NCBI GenBank assembly: GCA_964624465.1
Contig: CAZUZD010000001.1
Location: 5,317-69,316, forward strand
Direction of reading: 5' to 3'
Source: CAZUZD01 sp964624465
GTDB taxonomy: Bacteria > Planctomycetota > Planctomycetia > Isosphaerales > Isosphaeraceae
DNA: 64,000 bases
Part shown: in pieces, positions 52,987 to 62,617 of the stretch
Numbering within the stretch: position 1 is the stretch's first letter
Layout: the number at the start of each line of letters is the position of its first letter
The notes under the pieces: model-generated
The model's database searches: none
Told to the model about the DNA's origin: nothing
What the model saw: only the letters and a program-made list of their open reading frames with translations
Made by a program: the position numbers and the translations under genes

Positions 52987-55803
52987 CTAGAGTTGCCGGC
53001 CCGTCTTCGGGTCGTAGGCCACCGGAACCGGCACGACCTGGTCGGTCGGGAGGATCTCGATCCACTGGTCGAAGACCTGGAAATGCCGGTCGGGGTCGCC
53101 GGGCTCGCCCGGGGTCTCCGAGCCGGGGATGGCCCGGAACCCCCCCTGGAGGGGGTAAAAGCCGTGCTCATAGACCTTCTCGATGGGGGTCGACGAGACC
53201 TTGTTGGCGTCGTCGATCACGAGGTCTTTCGGGTACTTCTCCACCTTGATCTCGGCCGCATGCTTCCGCTCCACCTCGAGGCAGAGGAACCGGATCGCGT
53301 CGAAGAGGGTGACGTTGGGCCGGCCGCCGACCGGGTCGGAGGGGTCTGCCGCGAGCAGGCCGTCGCGGATGGCCTGGAGCTCGCCCGGCGGCGCCAGGTA
53401 ATTGCCATCGAGCCCCTCGACCCCCTCGACGTTGGTGTTCTGGAGCCAGGCGATGGCCGCCCGCTCCTTGCCGGGTCGGATCGGGATGACGGCCTTCACC
53501 CACGGGGCGTTCAGGAATGCGTTGCGGAGATTGTCCCCGTCGAGTTGGAGCAGCCAGCCGAGCGAGCTCCCGAGCGAGGCGGGTTCCGATTCGTCGGTGA
53601 TGTTGTAGTTGTTGGGCCGGAGCACCTGGTCGGTCCAGCCCACCACGGCGTCGGCCGAGAGGCCGGTCGCCCCCGTGAACACGTTCCGGTCCCGCGGCTT
53701 CCACCACTCGGGTGCGACGAAGTAGAGCATCTTGTCCACGTCGAAGATCGAGTTGATCAGCTCCGAGAGGACGTGGCGGACCCGATCGTTGTCGTCCGAC
53801 TCGGGAAGCTCGTAGAGCGTGTCGGTCATCAGCGATCGGATCAGGAATCGGTAGACGACAATCCGCTCCTCCTCCCGCAGATCCTCGTATTTGCGCTTGC
53901 GGATCTGGCTGGCAAGCTTGATGCGATCCTTGGCCGCCTTGACGAACGCCTCGGCGTTGCGCCGCTCGTTCTCGCGGTCGGCGGCCTTGCTGGTCTTGAG
54001 GATCTCGGCGTTCGCGTCGGAGATCTCCTTCAGCTTGGCGGCCGTGGGCTTGAAGGCGATGGCCCCGCCGACGACGAAGTCGATGCGTTCGTCCCACTCG
54101 ATGCCGCCGGGCCCCGTCACGACCCCGATCCGGACCTGACTTCCCCCCACCAGCTTGCCCCGGAAGCGGTAGCGCTGGTTCTCGCTGTCCTCGCCCGAGT
54201 AGGAGACGACCGAGATCGCGATCTCGCCTTCGGGGTCTGCCACCTCGTACCCGGTGTCGGGCTGGACCGGCAGCGGGATGACCGTCAGCTCGACGAACCC
54301 GAGGGCCGGGTCGTTGTACTTCCGATTGTCGCCGAAGTTCCACACGGCGCCGGTCTGGAAGGGCTTCTCGACGCGATCGGGCGGATTGGGGATCTCCTTG
54401 GCGTTGGGCTGCGGCACCAGGTCGGCGGGCTTCGCCAGGTGGACGAGGTTGGCCAGGCCCAGGACCCGGCCGGGCTCGTCGACGAACGTCTGCCAGCACA
54501 GGTACGTGCCCACATCCTGCACCTGCACCCCCACCTGGCGCATCTTCCGGCGCATCTCGTAGTTGATGAGCTGGCCCGTCGAGTTCGCCAGCACGTACCG
54601 CTTGCTCGACGTGTCGGTGACCTCGGTCACGATCTTGAAGGTGGTCTTGAAGTTCTGCCGGATCTCGGAGGACAGCTTCTCGGTCTGCTCGCGCGACCGC
54701 TTGTGTGTCTTCTCGCGCGCCACCTGCTGGGTGCGGTCCATGTTCAGGCTGGCCGTGGCGCTGGCGCTCCCCGTGCCCCACGACTGGTTGACCGTGGAGG
54801 AGATCCCGAGCTTCACGTCGTCGCGGTTGTCCTCCTTCACGGCATCGCTCAGGTCGTCCTTGGTCGTCGAGCTGGTCTCGCTCCGGACGATCTTCTCCAG
54901 GGCCTCCTCGGTCGTCCGCTCGGTCAGCGTGCGGCGGGTGGTGGTCTCGACCAGCTCCACGCTCGCCCCAGGGCTGAGCCAGACGTGGCCGGTGGGAGTC
55001 CCGAGGAACGTCTCGAACTCGAAGAAGTACTGGCGGTAAAGGTGGACGATCCCGATCGGCGAGAGGCTGACGTCCCCGATGTCCTTCTTCGGGTCGAAGG
55101 CCAGGTAGGGGTCCTGGAAATCGTCGCCCAGGACGTTCATCAGGCGCTCCAGCTTCTTCGCTTGGTCGACCATTGGCTCGACGAAGAAGAACTGGGCGAC
55201 CTGGTCATACATCTGCCTCCGGGCGAGTTGGTTCAAAACGCCCGCCAGGGCCGACTCGCGCTCCAGTTCACCCCGGATGCCTCCCTGCTGGCCCTCCACG
55301 GCGACCCGGAGTCGGGCGCTGTACAAGTCATCGCTCTCGCCCTGCGACCGCGGGAAGGCGCTGATGAACTTCCTGAGCCGCGCGCCGGCATCCGCGGTGT
55401 AGAACGGGTAGACCTCCTCCCGGAGGACCTTCACCAGGTGTTCCTGGTTGAGCAGCTCGTCCCACTCGGCGGGCGGAGGGACGCGGCCGGGCGGGAGCCG
55501 TCCGGCGATCTGCCGCACCAGGACGCTGCCGGAGAGTGTGCCCGCCCGTGCCGAGACCGGCTGGCCCACGTCGATCGAGGCCAGCTCCGGCACCTGATCC
55601 GCGTTGAACCGCAGGTCGACGAGGCCCCGGAACTGGTCAGCCAGACCGTCGAGCAACCGGACCCGTTCGAACTGGTTCGCCCGCTTGATCCACGACTGGA
55701 TGCGGCGTGACCGCCAGCCGATCAACGGCTGGTAGACCCCGAACAGCTCGCTGGCATACGGAAGGATCCGCTCGAACTGGGTCAGGTCCCGCGAGACACG
55801 CAT
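52987..55803 (-). CDS. 938-residue protein of unknown fold, partner of the nuclease-domain protein
   Basis: No family recognised. GGGAG precedes ATG 55803. No signal peptide or membrane helix. The N-terminal 280 residues are helical (LTQFERILPYASELFGVYQP). Residues about 305-440 are Ser/Thr/Glu-rich with alternating polarity (KLGISSTVNQSWGTGSASAT), the kind of sequence seen in beta-hairpins of pore formers, and VQVQDVGTYLCWQTFVDEPG follows. The rest includes beta strands (VELTVIPLPVQPDTGYEVA), a coiled coil (about 595-660) and a C-terminal alpha/beta region. I infer a carrier or assembly protein for the downstream nuclease, on context only. Confidence 0.6.
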   Translation of the reverse strand: MRVSRDLTQFERILPYASELFGVYQPLIGWRSRRIQSWIKRANQFERVRLLDGLADQFRGLVDLRFNADQVPELASIDVGQPVSARAGTLSGSVLVRQIAGRLPPGRVPPPAEWDELLNQEHLVKVLREEVYPFYTADAGARLRKFISAFPRSQGESDDLYSARLRVAVEGQQGGIRGELERESALAGVLNQLARRQMYDQVAQFFFVEPMVDQAKKLERLMNVLGDDFQDPYLAFDPKKDIGDVSLSPIGIVHLYRQYFFEFETFLGTPTGHVWLSPGASVELVETTTRRTLTERTTEEALEKIVRSETSSTTKDDLSDAVKEDNRDDVKLGISSTVNQSWGTGSASATASLNMDRTQQVAREKTHKRSREQTEKLSSEIRQNFKTTFKIVTEVTDTSSKRYVLANSTGQLINYEMRRKMRQVGVQVQDVGTYLCWQTFVDEPGRVLGLANLVHLAKPADLVPQPNAKEIPNPPDRVEKPFQTGAVWNFGDNRKYNDPALGFVELTVIPLPVQPDTGYEVADPEGEIAISVVSYSGEDSENQRYRFRGKLVGGSQVRIGVVTGPGGIEWDERIDFVVGGAIAFKPTAAKLKEISDANAEILKTSKAADRENERRNAEAFVKAAKDRIKLASQIRKRKYEDLREEERIVVYRFLIRSLMTDTLYELPESDDNDRVRHVLSELINSIFDVDKMLYFVAPEWWKPRDRNVFTGATGLSADAVVGWTDQVLRPNNYNITDESEPASLGSSLGWLLQLDGDNLRNAFLNAPWVKAVIPIRPGKERAAIAWLQNTNVEGVEGLDGNYLAPPGELQAIRDGLLAADPSDPVGGRPNVTLFDAIRFLCLEVERKHAAEIKVEKYPKDLVIDDANKVSSTPIEKVYEHGFYPLQGGFRAIPGSETPGEPGDPDRHFQVFDQWIEILPTDQVVPVPVAYDPKTGRQL

Positions 55804-55896
55804 GGCCGATCACTCCCTGGGAGAAGCCGGATGTGCCGCGGTCCACGGGGTCAGCCTGCGAAGACGCGACTGCGGTCAACGCTGTCCGGGATCAAA

Positions 55897-56136
55897 CTAG
55901 ACTCTTCTGAACACGCATTGGACACGGACCGCATCGCCGGGTCCAAGGAAAACGGCGAGATCGGCGTGGACGGCGGCAGAGAGCCGGTCCCACAGTTCCT
56001 CCGAGATGGACGGTTCGGCGCACACGAGGCCGTCGTCACGGTCGCTGTCAGGGGGCACAGGTTCATCCACGATCGGATGCCATGTTGAAACCCCCAGGGG
56101 TTTCGGTCGGACGCTGGAGGCAATGCCGGCAGCCAT
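55897..56136 (-). CDS. Doubtful small ORF in the gap before the GH130 gene
   Basis: A possible 79-residue frame (MAAGIASSVRPKPLGVSTWH..., SEELWDRLSAAVHADLAVF). It could be a small gene or a remnant, since PTETPGG/PKPLGVSTWHP reads like the tail of a lost protein. No family is recognised and there is no good ribosome site. The rest of 55804-56212 has nothing I can identify. Confidence 0.25.
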   Translation of the reverse strand: MAAGIASSVRPKPLGVSTWHPIVDEPVPPDSDRDDGLVCAEPSISEELWDRLSAAVHADLAVFLGPGDAVRVQCVFRRV

Positions 56137-56212
56137 CCGCCGGGAGCAAGACCATGCCCGCCAAGCTCCGATATTGGATCGCGATCCGGTTTCGGCCCGA
56201 ACCGTACGGCCG

Positions 56213-57289
56213 TCAGTGGTCGCTCGTCGGGTTGACCATCGCCCCGAGGAGCGCAGCCGTCGCGAACTCGGCCACCGCGACGCTGGCATCGGCGGCGCCG
56301 TAGTAGACGAGCAGGCGATCGCCGTCCTGGATCACCCCGGTCGGGAACACGACCTCGGGCACGAAGCCGGCGATCTCGAAGTCGAGTTCCGGCACGAAGA
56401 ACGGCCCGGGCGTGTGGCGGAGGATCCGGGCGGGGTCGTCGAGGTCGAGCAGCGCGGCGCCGCCGCAGTAGGCGCCGACGGCGCCCGGGCGGGTCGGGCG
56501 GCGGTTGCCGTGGTAGATCTCGAGCCAGCCGCCCTCGACCCGCACCGGCGGGGCCCCGGCGCCAACCCGTCCCGACTGCCAGCCGCCGCCCGGGAGGTCG
56601 AGCGGGACGTGTCCACCCCAGTGGAGCAGGTCGGGTGACCGCGCGATCCACATCTCCGGCCGGGTGAACGGGGTGCCGCCGACCGGCCGATGCAGCGCCG
56701 CGAACGAGCCGCTGGCGGGCTCCGGGAAGAGGACGACGTCCTTGTTCTCGGGGCAAAAGATGATGCCGTGCCGCTCGAACGCGCGGAAATCGGTCGTGGA
56801 GGCCAGGGCGGTCGCGGGCCCGTGCCGGGAGACCGCGACATAGGTGACGTAGAACCGGCCCGCCAGCGGCGTGATCCGGGGGTCCTCGACCCCGTACTCC
56901 TCGGACTCGCCCTCCGCCCGGAAGGTGATCCCCGTCACGTCCCGGACGGCCCGCCCGTCGCCGCAGCGGACCACCCGGAGGTGCGAGGCGAAGGTCAGCC
57001 GGACGATCCCGTCGGCCTTCCGCCGCACCACCCGCGGGTCGATCGGCTCCCAGTCCGACCCGGGGACCCAGTCGATGGTCAGGCCATCGGCCGGGTCCCA
57101 GCGCGGCAGCGCCAGGAACCCGACGCGCTGTTCGCGGGGGCGCTCGGCGACCCGCACCAGCAGCACCACCTCGTCGCCGGCCCGGACCGCCCCCGGGTTG
57201 AACACGCCGACGACCTCGAACTCGTCGCGGGTCGCGGGCACGTCCCCCGGCCCGAGCAGTCGCCGGGTGGCGAGCCTGGGGAGCGTCAT
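56213..57289 (-). CDS. GH130 family glycoside phosphorylase/hydrolase
   Basis: A 358-residue five-bladed propeller enzyme of GH130, which phosphorolyses beta-1,4- or beta-1,2-mannosides. Visible motifs: VFNPGAVRAGDEVVLLVRVA at the start, EEYGVEDPRITPLAGRFYVT (the conserved E-D-P-R-I/V block with the catalytic Asp), NKDVVLFPE and the GAGAPPVRVEGGWLEIYHG block. Its start overlaps the stop of the oxidoreductase upstream (ATGA), so they are co-translated. The substrate cannot be fixed from sequence alone. Confidence 0.85.
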   Translation of the reverse strand: MTLPRLATRRLLGPGDVPATRDEFEVVGVFNPGAVRAGDEVVLLVRVAERPREQRVGFLALPRWDPADGLTIDWVPGSDWEPIDPRVVRRKADGIVRLTFASHLRVVRCGDGRAVRDVTGITFRAEGESEEYGVEDPRITPLAGRFYVTYVAVSRHGPATALASTTDFRAFERHGIIFCPENKDVVLFPEPASGSFAALHRPVGGTPFTRPEMWIARSPDLLHWGGHVPLDLPGGGWQSGRVGAGAPPVRVEGGWLEIYHGNRRPTRPGAVGAYCGGAALLDLDDPARILRHTPGPFFVPELDFEIAGFVPEVVFPTGVIQDGDRLLVYYGAADASVAVAEFATAALLGAMVNPTSDH

Positions 57290-58410
57290 GGGCGGCCGTC
57301 GCGGTGGGCCAGCGCGTCAGCCTCGCAGGCGAGCGCGAGCGACTCGTGGCCGTTGCGCCCGGAGATGACCCGGGGGTGGTCGCGGTCGCGGAGCCAGGCG
57401 AGCTGATCGGCCATCATCGATCGGAGCAGCTGGCAGTAGAGCGGCGACTTGGGCTGACCATCGCCGGCGGCGAGCTCGATGATCTGGGAGGCGTCGATCG
57501 TCCGGCCCCGGGCGCGGCAGGCGCGGTCGGTACCGCCGAAGGACGAGTCCACATCGAGCCGGGCCCCGGGGAAGCGGTCGCAGAGCTCGCGCGTCTGCCG
57601 CTCGTCGACGAGCGCGCGGATCCGGACCCGGGTCGGCACCCAGTCGTGGAGGGTCAGGTCGCCGCGCTCGAACACAAGGCGGAGCTCCTGCCGGTCCATT
57701 CGCCCGGCCTGGTGGAAGCCGTGGTAGAAGTTGACCAGCGCCGAGTCGCCGTAGCGGACCGTGCACTGGACCTGCTCCTCGATCGCGGTCCCGGGACGGA
57801 CCCCGACCTGCGCCGACTCGAGCCGGCCGTCCCCGAGCCAGCCGGCGAACAGATCGAAGAAGTGGACCCCGTGCTCGACGAAGATCCCGCCACTCTTCGA
57901 CCGGTCCCAGAACCAGTGATCGGCGGGCAGGTTCTCGTCGGAGGCGTAGTTCTCGAACGACCCGTGCAGCACCTCACCCAGGGTCCGATCCTCGACCAGC
58001 CGTCGGACGGCGTCGAAGAGCGGGTTGTAGCGCTGCATCAGGTTGGTGACGAGCAGGAGGTCCCGGGACCGGGCGACGGCGACCAGCTCGTTGGCCTGGG
58101 CAATGGTGAGGGCCAGCGGCTTCTCGACGATCACGTGCTTGCCGGCCCGGAGCGCGGCGAGCGCCTGGGCGTGGTGGAGGAACGGCGGCGTGGCGATGTA
58201 GACGACGTCGAGGTCGCCCCGGCCGAGGAACGCGTCGAGGTCGTCGGTGTTCTCGACGCCGAAGCGGGCGGCCGCGGCGAGCGAGGCGGGCCGGTGCGTG
58301 GCCGCCACGCCGACGAGCCGGACCCCGGGCACCTGCGTGAACTGCTGGAGTGCGAACAGCCCGAATCCACCGCAGCCGATCACCCCCAGACCGACACGTC
58401 CATCCTGCAC
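57286..58410 (-). CDS. Gfo/Idh/MocA-family NAD(P)-dependent oxidoreductase
   Basis: A 374-residue sugar dehydrogenase-like protein starting at GTG 58410, with GAGGAGGG 6 bases upstream. The Rossmann fold has GVIGCGGFGLFALQQF, VVYIATPPFLHHAQAL and the catalytic EKPLALT. The C-terminal domain has DRSKSGGIFVEHGVHFFDLF with the expected His. An open frame continues upstream to 59130, but it is not coding-like. Co-operonic with GH130, it probably oxidises or epimerises the released sugar. Unusual: C-terminal region rich in Asp/Arg but otherwise normal length. Confidence 0.85.
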   Translation of the reverse strand: MQDGRVGLGVIGCGGFGLFALQQFTQVPGVRLVGVAATHRPASLAAAARFGVENTDDLDAFLGRGDLDVVYIATPPFLHHAQALAALRAGKHVIVEKPLALTIAQANELVAVARSRDLLLVTNLMQRYNPLFDAVRRLVEDRTLGEVLHGSFENYASDENLPADHWFWDRSKSGGIFVEHGVHFFDLFAGWLGDGRLESAQVGVRPGTAIEEQVQCTVRYGDSALVNFYHGFHQAGRMDRQELRLVFERGDLTLHDWVPTRVRIRALVDERQTRELCDRFPGARLDVDSSFGGTDRACRARGRTIDASQIIELAAGDGQPKSPLYCQLLRSMMADQLAWLRDRDHPRVISGRNGHESLALACEADALAHRDGRP

Positions 58411-58867
58411 GGGCGACCCTCCTCGGCTCCGGGCGTTCGGGTGGCCGTCGGGAATGTCCCGCCGCCACCTGGCTCCGGGTTCGACCCGGCCACAGCGATC
58501 GTACATGAATCGGTCGAAATGTGCTGACCTATTCGTGGCTCGTGGCAGATCGGGGGCACGGTGTCCGTTCCGCCAAGATCCACCCCGGCCAGTTCCGCCG
58601 CGCGGGCACCGCCTGACATGCCAGGCTGATCGCGTCACAGCGGGGACCAGCGCACGGCATGGCCGAGCCCTCCGCGGGGATCGGGAACCGATCCCGCAGC
58701 AGGGCCCGGATCGGGCTGGAAGGCCAGAGCCGGAACGTGTGGCCACCTCGTCAGACTCCGTGCCACCTGAGGCCCAGTCGGGCTGGTTTCCTGCCATGGT
58801 GAACTGGCGGGCGGGCTCTGCCGAGGCCGGTCGGAGGTCGCCACGAGGACCGAGACGATGACCGAAC
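58411..58867. other. Intergenic region containing an IS-end copy
   Basis: 457 bp between the oxidoreductase start and the glycosyltransferase stop. It includes the inverted IS21-type end at 58655-58796 and should also hold the oxidoreductase promoter. No gene is supported; long frames here are extensions of shadows. Confidence 0.5.
58655..58796 (-). mobile_element. IS21-type left end and leader, copy B (inverted)
   Basis: On the minus strand this begins TGGCAGGAAACCAGCCCGAC and ends at GGCTCGGCCATGCCG, the same order as copy A at 13602-13744 with roughly 80% matching bases and a 1-base gap. Sequence after its ATG does not continue as istA, so this is a solo end. The two copies point inward and enclose about 45 kb. 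Confidence 0.6.
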
Positions 58868-60070
58868 TCATGCCCGGTCTGACTCGCACCGGATCGTCTC
58901 ACGATCCAGGGATTCAAAGCGGGCGGCAGAGCGATCGAGGCCGAACAACTCACGGGCCCGCTCGTGGCCACGATGGCCGATGGCCTGAGCCGCAGCTCGG
59001 TCCCCGAGCAGCGTGTCGAGCCGTCCAGCGATCGCTGCCGGATCGCCCGGCGGGACGAGGTATCCGGTGACCTCGTCAGCCACGATCTCGGCGAGCCCTC
59101 CCGTCCGGCTCGCGATGACAGCCACGCCATGCACCTGCGACTCGGCCGCGATCATGCCGAACGGCTCCTCCCACAACGAGGGGACACAGGAGACCCACGC
59201 CGATCGGACGAGCTTCACCGATTCCGGATGCGGTAGCCGGCCGCAGAACTCCACCCGATCGCCGATCCCGGAGTCCACCGCCAGCCGTTGGAGCGGTTGG
59301 AGTTCGGTCCCGTCCCCCACCACAACGAGCCTGGCCTCGCGATGCCTGGCAGCGACCATTGCGAAGGCTTGCACCAGCACGTCGAGTCCCTTCTCCGGCA
59401 CGAGGCGACCAGCCGCGATCACCGTCGGCACCGGTCCCAGCTCGGTCCGCGGACGGACCACGGCCGTGCCCGGATAGATCACCTCAGCGGCCTGCAGATG
59501 CGGGGCACCATATTGCGAGAGCCGCGTGGCGACCGCGCGGCTGATCGCCGCCATCCGACTGAACCGGCTTCCCCACGCCCTGTCCAGGACCCCCTGCAGC
59601 GTGAGCGGAGGCCAGTCCCAGGGCCGTACGCAGCCGCTCCAGAGGCAGGCCGCCCCCATGTGGGAATCGCACTCACCGCCACCCGGCTATCGGCGAGTTC
59701 CCATCGGGCAGATCGATCGATACCACTGCGCATAGTACACGGTCGCAATCCCAGCAAGTTCGCGCAGGATCAGCGGCGAGAGCTGGGTGAGATAGAGATT
59801 GACATGAACGACATCGGGTTTGAACCGGAGGATGGAATTCCGCAGTGCGCGAGCGGCTGCCGGGTTTGCACTCTGCACCAGCGTTCGCCAGCGGGATTTC
59901 GTGCCGAAACCCGTATAATCAGCGAAACCCCTCCCCGCCCGGTTCCCCGCGGAGGAGCTGAAAACCCGCACCTCGTGGCCACGAGCACGAAGGGCATCGC
60001 GAAGCCCGAGTACGATCACCTCGGCACCACCGTCCGAAGTACCATAGTCGTTCACCAGCAGGATTCTCAC
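58868..60070 (-). pseudogene. GT4 glycosyltransferase broken by one TAG
   Basis: A 400-codon frame with a single in-frame TAG at 59687-59689. The N-terminal half (MRILLVNDYGTSDGGAEVIV, DVVHVNLYLTQLSPLILREL) is the acceptor-binding domain start of a GT-B enzyme. The C-terminal half has VIAAGRLVPEKGLDVLVQAF, VVGDGTELQPL and the GT4 signature SLWEEPFGMIAAESQVHGV (EPFG..E). Read across the stop it is a normal-length GT4. It may be a real pseudogene, a sequencing error, or translated as two pieces from ATG 59659. Its place beside GH130 suggests polysaccharide metabolism. Confidence 0.85.
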
Positions 60071-60337
60071 GAGTTATTGACCCGCATGGTTCTCATGGCA
60101 AGTTGAAGGGCGAGCCCGTCTCGTGAGTCAGACAAGACCCCGCCGGCGAGCCCCGATCTGAACGCGCCGATGGGAAGATCGATCGAACGTTCGTTGGGAC
60201 CTGACTCGGGTTCCCCAGCCGTCCCCCCCCTCGTCGGTCAGTTCAGCTCTCGCCCTTCGTCCAGGGGTGCGCACGACCTGGAATCTCGATTCGAGATTCG
60301 TGCGAGCGAGCCGGTCGGGAGGCGAGCCGGCCCGCGC

Positions 60338-62617
60338 TCAGGTGGCCCCGCCGGCGAGCTTTGCGGCCTCGGCATCGATCACGTCGGGCTCGCCCAGTTG
60401 CGCGATCAGGCGATCGGTGCTGGTCGGGTCGACGACGCGGCAGCTCTCGGTCAGCTTCGCGGCCAGCTCGCGTAGCTCGACCCGCCAGGCGAGGGTGGCC
60501 GGGCTGGCGCCGACGTCGAGGGCGCAGGCCCGTTCGAACTCGCCGCAGAGCATGATCATCCGCTGGACGTGGCGGAAGACGATCCCCTCCTGCTTGGTCA
60601 GGTCGACGCAGGTCACGAACTTGTTGAAGTTGCCGCCGAACTCGATCAGCTCGCCGGCGCACCAGAGCGGGTGGGTCTGGACGTCGGTGACGGCGGGGTA
60701 GCACTCGTCGAAGTAGGCCCGGAGCTTCTCTGCCACCGTCAGCGGCCGCTCCTCGCGCTCCTCCTCGTCGTCCTCGTCTTCCTCGGATTTTTCGATCTTC
60801 GCGGCCATGAGCCCGCGCTGGACCAGCTCGGCGTCGAGCTTCGCGGTGGCCAGGGCGCCCGACCCCAGCAGCCGGAACGGGACCCGGAGCCGCTTGCGGA
60901 CCGGGCCGGGCATCTGCAGGGTGCTCTCCAGCGCCTGCATGCGCTCGTCGGCATCGGCCCCGGGCAGAATCCCGGTCAGGAACGCGCCATAGAGGGGATG
61001 GATGCTCCGGAACGCCAGCAGCTTCCCCAGCGCGGGCGTCGGCACGGCCAGCGCCGGCGAGTAGGGCGTCGGGGGCTGGCCGGCCTCGGGGGGCGCGGGC
61101 GGCTCGGGGCTCAGGGTCACGAATCCGCCGGCGTGCAGCGTCAGCAGCATCGCGTCGAGCGCCGTCTCGCCCGCGGCGATCCGCGGGTCGTCCATCAGCC
61201 GCTTGCGGACCGCGACGCGGATGCCTTCGACCTCCGGCGAGACCTCGAGCAGGTAGGCCAGCAGTCGCCAGGGGAGCGGTCCCTTGCTGTAGAGCTTGCC
61301 GGGCGGGGCGGCCTGGAGCTGGTTGAAGTGCCCCTCCATCCAGTACTGCTCGGTCTCCCGGCGCTTCGGCTTCTTCTTCTTGAGGGCCTTCTTCGCCTTC
61401 AGCAGGCCAGGGTCGCGCGTGTCCTCGGGGATGGCGTCGTACTTCGCCTTCCACCGCACGATGTCGACGTCGTCGGGGTGGGCGATGGCGTAGACGAAGC
61501 CCCGGTCGTCGAACTGCGGGCGGCCGGCCCGGCCGAAGATCTGGTGGGCGATGCTGGCGCCGATGAGCTTCTTGGCGCCGAAGGGGCCCTTCACCAGCGA
61601 CGAGAGCACCACCGAGCGCGCCGGGAGGTTGATGCCGGCCGCCAGGGTCTCGGTGCAGATGACGACGGGGAGCAGCTTGCGCTGGAAGAGGTCCTCGATG
61701 GCGAGCCGGTACCTCGGCAGGAGGCCCGCGTGGTGGACGCCGACGCCGCGGTGGAGCAGTCGCTTGTGCTTGGGGCCGGCTCCCTGGGTGTAGTCGAGCG
61801 CATTGACCCGGTCGTGGAGCTCCGTCCGCTGCTCGTCGGAGAGGTTCAGGTCCTTGCCCATGACGTTCTCGGCGACGCTCCAGCATTCCTCGCGGTCGAA
61901 GCAGAAGACCAGGGCCGGGGTCCGGGGGCCGTCCGCGTCGCCGGCAGCCATCTCGACGAGCTGCTCGTTGAGGAACCGGTCGGGCACCCACTCGTAGGTC
62001 AGCGGCACCCGGCGCTCCGTGCCCTCCACCAGCCGGATCCTGCGGTCGTGCTCCCGCGCCAGCCAGGAGACGAACTCGTACGAGTTGCCGACCGTCGCCG
62101 AGAGCAGCAGCAGCCGCACGTGCGGCGGCAGCATGCCGAGCGACAGCTCCCAGACGATCCCGCGGTCGATCTCGGCGAAGTTGTGGAACTCGTCCATGAC
62201 GCAGGCCGTCACGTCGGAGAAGTCGAACCGGTTGAGCAGCCGGTTCAGGAGGATCTCGGCCACGACGATCAGCACCGGGGCCTCGGGGTTCACCTTGCGG
62301 CTGCCGGTGACCAGGCCGACATCCTCGCGGCGGAACCCCCACTCGACCGCGCGGTCCTGCATCTCCTGGAATTTCTGCTCGGTCAGCGCGATCAGGGGCG
62401 TCGTGTAGTAGGCCTTCTTGCCCGTGTGGAGCGCCTCGAAGAGGGCCGCCTCGGCGATCAGGGTCTTGCCCGTGCCCGTCGGCGCGCAGACGAGGACCCC
62501 CTGCTCGGACTCGAACCAGGCCGCCAGCGCGGCGTCCTGGACCGGGTACGGCTCGTAGGGCAACTGGTCCATGTACCGCACGTACCACTCGTCGCGCGAC
62601 GGAATCTCCAACGACAT
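60338..62617 (-). CDS. Ski2-like DExH superfamily II helicase
   Basis: A 759-residue helicase. ATG 62617 (MSLEIPSRDEW) is preferred to TTG 62626. RecA domain 1: PYPVQDAALAAW (Q-like motif), Walker A APTGTGKT (about residue 45-52), TPLIALTEQKF, DEFHNF (DExH) and SATVGN. RecA domain 2: VGVHHAGLLPRYRLAIEDLF, TETLAAGINLPARSVV and QIFGRAGRPQFD (motif VI). A basic/acidic insert (KKALKKKKPKRR) and a helical C-terminal region follow. Related to Ski2/Mtr4-type RNA helicases; a bacterial role in RNA turnover is probable but not shown here. Confidence 0.88.
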   Translation of the reverse strand: MSLEIPSRDEWYVRYMDQLPYEPYPVQDAALAAWFESEQGVLVCAPTGTGKTLIAEAALFEALHTGKKAYYTTPLIALTEQKFQEMQDRAVEWGFRREDVGLVTGSRKVNPEAPVLIVVAEILLNRLLNRFDFSDVTACVMDEFHNFAEIDRGIVWELSLGMLPPHVRLLLLSATVGNSYEFVSWLAREHDRRIRLVEGTERRVPLTYEWVPDRFLNEQLVEMAAGDADGPRTPALVFCFDREECWSVAENVMGKDLNLSDEQRTELHDRVNALDYTQGAGPKHKRLLHRGVGVHHAGLLPRYRLAIEDLFQRKLLPVVICTETLAAGINLPARSVVLSSLVKGPFGAKKLIGASIAHQIFGRAGRPQFDDRGFVYAIAHPDDVDIVRWKAKYDAIPEDTRDPGLLKAKKALKKKKPKRRETEQYWMEGHFNQLQAAPPGKLYSKGPLPWRLLAYLLEVSPEVEGIRVAVRKRLMDDPRIAAGETALDAMLLTLHAGGFVTLSPEPPAPPEAGQPPTPYSPALAVPTPALGKLLAFRSIHPLYGAFLTGILPGADADERMQALESTLQMPGPVRKRLRVPFRLLGSGALATAKLDAELVQRGLMAAKIEKSEEDEDDEEEREERPLTVAEKLRAYFDECYPAVTDVQTHPLWCAGELIEFGGNFNKFVTCVDLTKQEGIVFRHVQRMIMLCGEFERACALDVGASPATLAWRVELRELAAKLTESCRVVDPTSTDRLIAQLGEPDVIDAEAAKLAGGAT

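Noticed and set aside
51205..55710. A 1501-codon open frame on the + strand
   Set aside because: It runs antisense to the nuclease-domain and 938-residue genes, has the low-complexity Val/Glu/Leu/Pro look of a GC-rich shadow frame, and has no ribosome site or recognisable domain.
57286..59130. Oxidoreductase frame extended to 614 codons
   Set aside because: The upstream 240 codons cover the IS-end copy and intergenic DNA; GTG 58410 has a strong ribosome site and begins the Rossmann fold.
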